A stretch of 38,470 bases of DNA from Tranquillimonas alkanivorans (lineage in GTDB: Bacteria > Pseudomonadota > Alphaproteobacteria > Rhodobacterales > Rhodobacteraceae): the NCBI RefSeq assembly GCF_900115595.1, contig NZ_FOXA01000025.1, forward strand, positions 1 to 38,470. The letters run 5' to 3'. How positions within the stretch are numbered: position 1 is the stretch's first letter; the number at the start of each line of letters is the position of its first letter. Shown here one piece after another: positions 32,744 through 38,470 of this stretch. Under the pieces are notes generated by a model. The model worked only from the letters and a program-made list of their open reading frames with translations, did no database searches and was not told the DNA's origin. Both the position numbers and the translations under genes were made by a program.

Positions 32744-32786
32744 TTGACTCCCGGTGTGGCGCCCCCTTAGAACATAGACGTCTAAG
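32744..32786 (+). promoter_or_regulatory. promoter and operator of the TRAP operon
   Basis: TTGACT (32744-32749), an 18-bp spacer and TAGAAC (32768-32773) form a plausible promoter. CATAG-ACGT-CTAAG (32773-32786), which contains the perfect palindrome TAGACGTCTA, overlaps its start region. A weaker version (ATGAG-ATAT-CTAAT, 32727-32740) lies just upstream. The pattern matches the sites before the pht operon and the oxygenase gene with one mismatch. Confidence 0.55.
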
Positions 32787-32850
32787 TTTGCGCGACACGA
32801 AATCGTTTCCCGCAATGATGCGGGGGCGTTCTACTGAGGGAGGAGACACT

Positions 32851-33834
32851 ATGCGATTTCCAACACTAGCCGCGACCGTATGCGCCGTAGTTGCATCGAC
32901 TGCCGCATCTGCTGACCCCATCAACCTCACGCTATCCGGCGGCAATCCGGGCGGACTCTGGTCGCTCCTCGGCGCCGGGATCGACCGGGCTGCCAAGGCT
33001 GACGACTCTGATTCTGTTGTCACCTATCAGGCCACGGGCGGTGGGTTTGCCAACATCGGCCTCCTCGGTGCTAACCGCACCGACCTCGGCCTCCTGCACG
33101 ACGCTGAGGCCAAGATCGCTCTGCAAGGGGGGGAGCCCTTCCAGGCGCCGATCGAAAACATGCGTGCAATCGGCTACATGTACAACTGGGCGCCCATGCA
33201 CTTCTTCCTCGATCGGGACATCGCGGAAGAATATGATATCGACAGCCTCGATGACATCGCCGGAAGCGGAGCGCCCCTACGCATCGGCATCAACCGCTCC
33301 GGTAACATCACCTCAAACGTTGCGCTCTTCATGCTCGAGGAGGCAGGCGTCACAGAGGAATCTATCGAAGACAACGGCGGTCAATACGTGAGAGCCGGCG
33401 CCAATGAGCAGGCCGACCTGATTCAAGATGGCCGCCTCGACATGATCACCAACGGCATCTTCATCAATCACTCCTCGTTCCGCTCGGTCGACGAGAACAG
33501 CGACGTGGTTCTTCTGGATGTGCCGCAAGAGGTGGTTGAGGCTACCAATGAGGAATTCGGTACAGGCACGATGGTGATCCCTGCCGAAAGTTACTCTAAT
33601 CAGGACGAGGACGTGACAACTTCGGCGCTGGGGGCTCTTCTCGTGGCAACTGAAAGTATGCCTGAGGAAACCGCCTATTCGCTGGCGCAGTCGCTCGTCA
33701 ACAATATTGACGAAGTGCGCGCGGTGCACGGATCGATGAAGCAGCTTTCCCCTGACCTCCTAGCAACGCCGAGCGTGCTTGAGTTCCACCCGGGTGCAGA
33801 GAAAGCCTATCAGGAAGCGGGCCTACTCAAGTGA
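32851..33834 (+). CDS. TAXI-family TRAP transporter solute-binding protein (327 aa)
   Basis: Periplasmic binding protein. A signal peptide (MRFPTLAATVCAVVASTAASA) is followed by the TAXI-type opening LTLSGGNPGGLWSLLGAGI, then DLGLLHDAEAKIALQGG and GINRSGNITSNVALFMLEEA. GAGGGAGGAG precedes the ATG. The TAXI subfamily pairs with fused permeases, as here. Context points to phthalate or a related aromatic acid as ligand; this is inferred. The stop overlaps the permease start (GTGA). Confidence 0.85.
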   Translation: MRFPTLAATVCAVVASTAASADPINLTLSGGNPGGLWSLLGAGIDRAAKADDSDSVVTYQATGGGFANIGLLGANRTDLGLLHDAEAKIALQGGEPFQAPIENMRAIGYMYNWAPMHFFLDRDIAEEYDIDSLDDIAGSGAPLRIGINRSGNITSNVALFMLEEAGVTEESIEDNGGQYVRAGANEQADLIQDGRLDMITNGIFINHSSFRSVDENSDVVLLDVPQEVVEATNEEFGTGTMVIPAESYSNQDEDVTTSALGALLVATESMPEETAYSLAQSLVNNIDEVRAVHGSMKQLSPDLLATPSVLEFHPGAEKAYQEAGLLK

Positions 33835-35738
33835 TCGGATCACTCGTCGCCACCGGCCGCAGGCGAAAGCTTGCGGCAGGTTCACAACGTGCCCTAATCG
33901 CGGTCGCGGCTGTCTTCGCGACTTGGGTTATCTATGCGAACCTGTTCACGATCTCGGATCCGCTCATTCTGGGCATCCTGTTCGTCTGCGGCATTTACAC
34001 GATCATGTTCGTCGCGATCGGTGCTACGCCGAACGCGCCGGACCGGATCCCCTTTTATGACTGGGCGCTGTCGGCGCTCAGTCTCATCTGCGGGGTCTAT
34101 TTCTTCTTGAACGCGGGAGCGATTGCAGACCGCATCAGTCTGCTGCACCCGTTCACCGTTCCACAACTGTTCTTCGGTTCAGCGCTACTCGCGCTTACTC
34201 TCGAGGCAACGCGCCGCACTACTGGCCTCGGCCTGACCGGTGTCGTCGTCCTGTTCTTGTTGTACAACCAGTTCGGCTCATTGCTCCCGCCGCCGTTCGG
34301 GCATGGCGTAAGTGAATACACTTACCTGCTCGACATCCTGGTGTTCACCACCGACGGTGTCTTTGGTGTTCCGATTCAGGTGGTTGCGAGCTACGTTTTC
34401 CTCTTCGTCATGTTCGGCACGTTTCTCTCCAAAGCCGGAGGCGGAGAGTTCTTTTTCAATGTCGCTGCTCTCCTGACAGGCCGTTCCCGGGGCGGTCCTG
34501 CGAAGATCGCCGTGATCTCCTCCGGACTGTATGGCACGATGTCGGGGAGCCCAACATCTGACGTAGTTGCTACTGGTTCAATCACGATCCCGGTCATGAA
34601 GCGGTTGGGATACAAAGCGCGCTTCGCGGCGGCGGTCGAGGTCGCAGCCTCGACTGGTGGTAGTGCCATGCCGCCTATCATGGGATCGGCGGCGTTCATC
34701 CTTGCAGAGTATACTGGCGTACCGTACCAAGAAGTCGTCTACGCAGCCTTGGTGCCGGCACTTCTTTATTACTTGGGCGTTTTCGCGCAGGTTCACTTCC
34801 GCGCAGTTAGAGAAGATCTTCGTCCGTCGGACGACGAAATTCCGAGCGCAGCCGACACCTTCCGGACCGGCTGGGTCTTTTTGATCCCGATTATCGGTAT
34901 CGTTGCGGCTCTGATGGCAGGCTATTCGCCCACATTCACGGCCGGTGTAGGCGTGTTGGGGGCAGTGGTGGCGTCCATGTTGCTTAAGGCCACGCGCCTC
35001 TCGCCGTGGCAGATAGTCGAGGCGCTTGGTGAGACCACGCTGCGTATTCTCCCGGTCGCCGGTGCTTGTGCAGCGGCAGGCCTGGTCATTGGTGGTTTGT
35101 CGATGACCGGTTTGGGTATGAAGGCTGCGAATGTCATCCTGACAATCAGCAACGCCGAGCCCACGCTTACGCTTCTTATCGCTGCTGTTGTTACGATCAT
35201 CCTTGGTCTCGGCATGCCGACTCCAAGTGCGTACATTCTGGCCGCTGTGCTAGTCGGCCCGGCGCTGGCTAAACTTGGTTTCCCGATCCTCCAGAGCCAC
35301 CTGTTCCTGCTTTACTACGCTGTGCTGTCGGCATTGACGCCGCCGATCGCAGTGGCTGCGCTGGCGGCCGCGGCAATCGCTGATGAGGACGCTTTCAAGA
35401 TTGCGTTCTCGGCGGTGAGGCTCGCCGCGGTGGGTTTCCTGTTGCCCTTTGCGTTTGTAATGAATCCAGGCCTTCTGCTGCTGGCGGACCCCCTGACAAA
35501 CCTAGTCGCTGTCACGGGAGGGGTTCTAGGCGCAGCGGCCATCGCGATCTCGATCGAGGGTTCAGTTGGGGTCACGCTGTCAAAGCTGGAACGACTAGCG
35601 CTCACCGTGGCGGCAGTCGCGGCCGTGATCCCGATGATGGTAGTTTCTGTAACCGGTATTGTCGTCATCCTCGGCCTAATGGCGCGCTATCTGATGCTAA
35701 CTAGGGCGGCCAGTGCGGAGGAAAAACCCGCTGAGTAA
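33831..35738 (+). CDS. TRAP transporter fused permease, DctQM type (635 aa)
   Basis: Membrane protein with a small N-terminal DctQ-like part (about four helices, IAVAAVFATWVIYANLF onward) fused to a DctM-like part (some twelve helices). Family marks are GGPAKIAVISSGLYGTMSG, GSAMPPIMGSAAFILAEYTG, LGLGMPTPSAYILAA and LTPPIAVAALAAAAIADEDAF (two blocks). Length is normal for the TAXI group. The start is a GTG in the binding-protein stop. Works with the 32851 protein in sodium-linked uptake of an organic acid. A hairpin terminator follows. Confidence 0.9.
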   Translation: MIGSLVATGRRRKLAAGSQRALIAVAAVFATWVIYANLFTISDPLILGILFVCGIYTIMFVAIGATPNAPDRIPFYDWALSALSLICGVYFFLNAGAIADRISLLHPFTVPQLFFGSALLALTLEATRRTTGLGLTGVVVLFLLYNQFGSLLPPPFGHGVSEYTYLLDILVFTTDGVFGVPIQVVASYVFLFVMFGTFLSKAGGGEFFFNVAALLTGRSRGGPAKIAVISSGLYGTMSGSPTSDVVATGSITIPVMKRLGYKARFAAAVEVAASTGGSAMPPIMGSAAFILAEYTGVPYQEVVYAALVPALLYYLGVFAQVHFRAVREDLRPSDDEIPSAADTFRTGWVFLIPIIGIVAALMAGYSPTFTAGVGVLGAVVASMLLKATRLSPWQIVEALGETTLRILPVAGACAAAGLVIGGLSMTGLGMKAANVILTISNAEPTLTLLIAAVVTIILGLGMPTPSAYILAAVLVGPALAKLGFPILQSHLFLLYYAVLSALTPPIAVAALAAAAIADEDAFKIAFSAVRLAAVGFLLPFAFVMNPGLLLLADPLTNLVAVTGGVLGAAAIAISIEGSVGVTLSKLERLALTVAAVAAVIPMMVVSVTGIVVILGLMARYLMLTRAASAEEKPAE

Positions 35739-35752
35739 CAGAGTGTAAGTGT

Positions 35753-35785
35753 AGAACGGGCGCATAGCAGCGCCCGTTCTCCTTT
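35753..35785 (+). terminator. terminator of the TRAP operon
   Basis: agaacgggcgc, loop atagca, gcgcccgttct (35753-35780): a perfect 11-bp GC-rich stem followed by ccttt, 14 bp after the permease stop. Confidence 0.7.
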
Positions 35786-35823
35786 GAATACATCGCCGTT
35801 CGTCAAAATTAAAAAGGACAGCT

Positions 35824-36063
35824 GTGTCATACGATAATCAACAGGTGAGACGCGAGGCCCCTGCCTTCTGGAAGAGATGGGCTGTGAGTATGCTGGCGGT
35901 CTATCCGCCCCTGGTCATCCTAGTGTATCTCTCACGGACGGTGCTCAGCGGGGTGCCGACGCCGGTGTCGCTCTTCTTGATCGCCCTTTGCCTTACGGGT
36001 CTTTCGACCGGCATTGTTTTGCCATTTTTAAATCGACGACTCGCGACTTGGCTTCAGAGTTGA
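35824..36063 (+). CDS. small membrane protein, stand-alone two-helix module (79 aa)
   Basis: WKRWAVSMLAVYPPLVILVYL and SLFLIALCLTGLSTGIVLPFL are two membrane helices. The starting APAFWKRWAVSMLAVYP is nearly the same as PPKLWKRWVTSMLAVYP in the C-terminal part of the protein at 37558, so the two genes share a module. GTG start with AAAAAGGA before it. Its position between the transporter and the dioxygenase suggests a role at the membrane in uptake or in anchoring; unproved. Confidence 0.7.
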   Translation: MSYDNQQVRREAPAFWKRWAVSMLAVYPPLVILVYLSRTVLSGVPTPVSLFLIALCLTGLSTGIVLPFLNRRLATWLQS

Positions 36064-36117
36064 GGTCGCCGACGTAAGTCGGGCTTAACTAACTGTGTTC
36101 GAACACAAATACCCCGC

Positions 36118-36146
36118 TTGACTTGAAACCTTAGATAGCTAAGATT
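36118..36146 (+). promoter_or_regulatory. promoter and operator of pht3
   Basis: TTGACT (36118-36123), a 16-bp spacer, TAAGAT (36140-36145). CTTAG-ATAG-CTAAG (36130-36143) lies in the spacer and overlaps the -10, the same arrangement as at the pht operon promoter. Confidence 0.6.
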
Positions 36147-36183
36147 GCTAGCGACCGTTGAACGGGGCTTGGAGGTACAAAAT

Positions 36184-37464
36184 ATGCTAACCTACGAAGA
36201 GAATGAACTCCTCACGCGGGTAACCGGAGATGCGCCGATGGCGCAGCTTATGCGACAGCACTGGACACCTGTGTGCCTCATGGAGGAAGTGGCTGAGCCC
36301 GATGGCAAGCCCCTTCGAGTAGAGGTTCTCGGAGAGAGCTACGTGGCGTTCCGTGACTCCAAGGGCCGACTTGGAATGCTCGACGAACTTTGTCCGCATC
36401 GGAAGGCCTCTCTGGTTTATGGTCGCAACGAGGAATGCGGTCTGCGCTGCCTCTATCACGGCTGGAAGATGGACGTGGACGGCAATGTTGTCGCCATGTC
36501 GTCGGAGCCAGAGGGTAGCCCCCTAATGGACAAGGTGAAGGCTCGCGCCTATCCCGTCCGCGAATGGGGTGGCTTCGTCTGGGCTTGGCTGGGCGATCCG
36601 AACGAGGTGCCGGAGTTCCAACCGCCGGCGTTCGCTCCGGAAGAAGATACTCCTGTATCCATCTTGAAGATCAGGGTGCCGGCCAACTGGGCGCAAATCC
36701 ATGAAGGCCAGATCGACAGTGCGCACAGCTCCTCGCTCCACTCATCGGACATGAAACCCGCTCGGGTCGAAGGCGCTTCGGCGGATGACAGCGCATGGTA
36801 TCGTCCGTCGACAGATAAGTCGCCCCGGATGCAAACCGAGACGACAAGCTACGGCTTCCACTATGCGGCCATTCGGAAGCCGATCAAGAACGCCAAGACG
36901 CACAATTACCTTCGGATCACGGAGTTTATCGCGCCTTACTACTCGCTGATCCCGCCAAACAACAATTATAAGGTCGCTAGCGTCATCGTTCCGATCAACG
37001 ATGACGAGACAGCTTTCCATTTCATCGCCTGGGGTGGGCCGAATGTGCCGTCGACGGAACAATGGAGACGGTTCAACTATGCTGTTCCCGGCGAAGACGT
37101 GGACCACAAGTGGCGTCCGAAGCGCACGCTGGAAAATGATTTCCTTCAGGATCGCGAAGCGATGAAGGAGGGAAACTTTACCGGCGTAAAAGGGATTCCG
37201 AACCAGGACATCGTGATGTGGGTGTCGATGGGGAGTCGGGTCGCCCGGCACACCGACACGCTTGGAGCGTCGGACCTCGCAATCGTCGAGTTCCGACGCC
37301 TCATGGCGGACGCAGCGAAGAAGGTTCAGAATGGCGGCCGAGCAATCGGAACCGAGGCCGAGGTTCCGCAGGCGTCGATTGCGTCGCACGAGGGAGTTTA
37401 TCCTAAGGAGGTCGACTGGCGGACGCTGGTCAATCCGACTAAAGAGACGCAAGCCGCCGAATAA
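36184..37464 (+). CDS. pht3: phthalate 4,5-dioxygenase, oxygenase subunit (426 aa)
   Basis: Rieske non-haem iron oxygenase. The Rieske centre is CPHRKASLVYGRNEECGLRC split as C70-P-H72 and C89-x2-H92 (LRCLYHGWK). The catalytic iron site is QIDSAHSSSLH (Asp178 bridge, His181, His186). LKIRVPANWAQIHEGQ and the single-subunit 426-aa form fit phthalate 4,5-dioxygenase (Pht3/OphA2) rather than the two-subunit benzoate or naphthalene types. The start at 36184 is behind TTGGAGG. It uses electrons from the reductase at 25080, encoded in another unit under what looks like the same operator. Confidence 0.88.
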   Translation: MLTYEENELLTRVTGDAPMAQLMRQHWTPVCLMEEVAEPDGKPLRVEVLGESYVAFRDSKGRLGMLDELCPHRKASLVYGRNEECGLRCLYHGWKMDVDGNVVAMSSEPEGSPLMDKVKARAYPVREWGGFVWAWLGDPNEVPEFQPPAFAPEEDTPVSILKIRVPANWAQIHEGQIDSAHSSSLHSSDMKPARVEGASADDSAWYRPSTDKSPRMQTETTSYGFHYAAIRKPIKNAKTHNYLRITEFIAPYYSLIPPNNNYKVASVIVPINDDETAFHFIAWGGPNVPSTEQWRRFNYAVPGEDVDHKWRPKRTLENDFLQDREAMKEGNFTGVKGIPNQDIVMWVSMGSRVARHTDTLGASDLAIVEFRRLMADAAKKVQNGGRAIGTEAEVPQASIASHEGVYPKEVDWRTLVNPTKETQAAE

Positions 37465-37483
37465 GAGGGCAGATAGAGTCTCG

Positions 37484-37514
37484 GCGCCCCACCTGAATCG
37501 GGTGGGGCGCTTTT
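37484..37514 (+). terminator. terminator after pht3
   Basis: gcgccccacc (37484-37493), loop tgaatcg, ggtggggcgc (37501-37510), then tttt. A 10-bp GC-rich stem with a T-run, 20 bp after the stop: a classic rho-independent terminator. Confidence 0.88.
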
Positions 37515-37557
37515 ATCATTACCCGTAGAGCGAGATGAGGTTTAGGGGGTACGCAGC

Positions 37558-38127
37558 GTGTTCGACGCGAAGATGCTTAACAAGCGTCCAGGCACGATGC
37601 TGTTTGCGCTGCGTGTAAGCCGCGAAGACGCGGACGTTTGCGCAGAAAAGCTAGCGGTGCTGAATGAGCGCCTAGTCCGGGCGGATGGTTTTATTAGCTT
37701 AGACGTTATTCGCCGCAATGGTGGTCTGGGAACAGACTTTTTCGTACTTATTCGTTTCACCGACGTCGATTCTCTGGAGGCTTGGCGCGGATCGCGCGAG
37801 AGGGCTAACCTCGTCTCTGAAATCGAGCGGATGGCGATCGTGGATATCTCGCGACAGCAGGTGGCCGGTTCAAATATCTGGTTCGAGCCTATAACATCGA
37901 TGCCGAGTCCTATCAAACCCCCAAAGCTTTGGAAGCGCTGGGTCACGAGTATGCTGGCGGTTTATCCTGCGCTCATTGTCTTGGTGAAAGTAATGGAACC
38001 ACTTACGGATCGACTGCCAGTAGAGTTGGGTTTGTTCATGGTTGCGCTTGTGCTAACGGGGCTGACGACCGCCTTCATCGTCCCGTGGTTGACGCGTATT
38101 TTGCAGCCTTGGTTGTCCTCTCGGTGA
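37558..38127 (+). CDS. ABM-like domain fused to a two-helix membrane module (189 aa)
   Basis: The N-terminal half (residues 1-110) looks like a dimeric alpha/beta barrel of the antibiotic-biosynthesis-monooxygenase type: FALRVSREDADVCAEKLAVL, GFISLDVIRRNGG, FFVLIRFTDVDSLEAWRGS. The C-terminal half has WKRWVTSMLAVYPALIVLV and LGLFMVALVLTGLTTAFIVP, two membrane helices homologous to the whole 79-aa protein at 35824. GTG start behind a GGGGGT. It is separated from pht3 by a terminator, so it has its own promoter or depends on read-through. Function unknown; the ABM assignment is by pattern only. Confidence 0.65.
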   Translation: MFDAKMLNKRPGTMLFALRVSREDADVCAEKLAVLNERLVRADGFISLDVIRRNGGLGTDFFVLIRFTDVDSLEAWRGSRERANLVSEIERMAIVDISRQQVAGSNIWFEPITSMPSPIKPPKLWKRWVTSMLAVYPALIVLVKVMEPLTDRLPVELGLFMVALVLTGLTTAFIVPWLTRILQPWLSSR

Positions 38128-38387
38128 AGCACTGATCGTGAGGACCCAGTAGCCGCTAGGGTGGTGGCCTTTATCTTCGGCACCCTGTGCGGGAATGGCG
38201 GTGGAAAAGATAGTTCTCGGTGTTCCCTAAGGCAAAAGCACCGCTTACGAACGCGCAGGGAAATGGAATACGGTCGATGAGACCCACTGCACATAAGCCA
38301 TTACGCTTTCAGGTCGGTTCCGGCTGATACCCGTGTGAGCTCAAGGCGTGGTGGCTTCTAGGGATTCGAGAGAGATCGGAGAGAGAC

Positions 38388-38470
38388 ATGGACGGGAACG
38401 ACATCGAACAGACCGGCGGATGCCCGGTGAAGCACCACACCTTCCGGGGTCCGCGCAACAAGGACTGGTG
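38388..38470 (+). CDS. katG: catalase-peroxidase KatG, first 27 codons (partial)
   Basis: The window stops after 27 codons. MDGNDIEQTGGCPVKHH and RNKDW match the start of bacterial catalase-peroxidases (MDGND...CPV..., then RDWWPNQL). GGAGAGAG precedes the ATG. The 260 bp upstream hold no gene that I can support; no clear OxyR site was seen. Identification rests on the N-terminus alone. Confidence 0.65.
   Translation, partial: MDGNDIEQTGGCPVKHHTFRGPRNKDW

Noticed and set aside
37962-38294. 110-codon minus-strand frame
   Set aside because: Half of it is antisense to the 189-aa protein, and the rest lies in the katG upstream region with no ribosome site.
1-38470. CRISPR array, rRNA or tRNA genes
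   Set aside because: No regularly spaced direct repeats and no cloverleaf or rRNA-like sequence was recognised by eye; the 22-23-bp repeats at 5722-5774 and 16797-16850 are IS21 termini.

Overview
The window looks like an accessory region of an alphaproteobacterium, most likely Rhodobacteraceae (roseobacter/Paracoccus type). The reasons are the high-GC coding style, the IS21/IS66/IS110 load, the TAXI-type TRAP transporter, the Pht-type phthalate genes and a KatG start of MDGND type at the right edge. The lineage is an inference from protein style; no rRNA or tRNA gene was recognised. Left part (1-4.7 kb): a small minus-strand island of hypothetical genes, with an XRE regulator overlapping a VWA protein, a small exported protein, and two perfect or near-perfect palindromes placed like operators just upstream of start codons. 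Middle (4.7-16.9 kb): a pile-up of insertion sequences that can be unpicked to the base. A truncated IS66 transposase abuts an IS21 element (5706-16867). That IS21 is split by an IS110 element (7477-15935). The IS110 is itself split by a second IS21 (8138-10793, TSD gaaggg) and by an IS66 (11254-15454, TSD ggtcaccc). An IS1111-type element (11258-12656) sits inside the terminal inverted repeat of that IS66. Removing each insertion restores intact frames for IstA (510 codons) and the IS110 transposase (408 codons), which is strong internal proof of the order of events. 

Right of the IS stack (16.9-21.4 kb) is a decayed island: a frameshifted and IS-truncated paralogue of a full-length gene 2.3 kb further on, small hypothetical genes, an istA remnant and an orphan D12-class adenine methyltransferase. 

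From 21.4 kb to 38.1 kb the window holds an aromatic-acid catabolic region. An IclR regulator diverges from pcaIJF (last two steps of the beta-ketoadipate pathway). Then follow a phthalate-type operon (ferredoxin-type reductase, pht4-like dehydrogenase, pht5-like decarboxylase, a small unknown, an aldehyde dehydrogenase and a benzoylformate-decarboxylase-like ThDP enzyme), a MarR regulator, a TAXI TRAP transporter (binding protein and fused permease), and the phthalate 4,5-dioxygenase oxygenase gene. The oxygenase is flanked by two genes that share a two-helix membrane module. A palindrome of the form CTTAG-N4-CTAAG sits in or beside the predicted promoters of the reductase operon, the transporter operon and the oxygenase gene, so the three units probably form one regulon, with the MarR protein as the obvious candidate regulator. 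Expected flow: uptake by TRAP, dioxygenation of phthalate, dehydrogenation, decarboxylation to protocatechuate, ring cleavage by enzymes not in this window, and finally PcaIJ/PcaF to succinyl-CoA and acetyl-CoA. The ThDP decarboxylase plus aldehyde dehydrogenase suggest an additional upstream entry from an aryl 2-oxo acid such as phthalonate; that is a hypothesis. The window ends in the first codons of a probable catalase-peroxidase.
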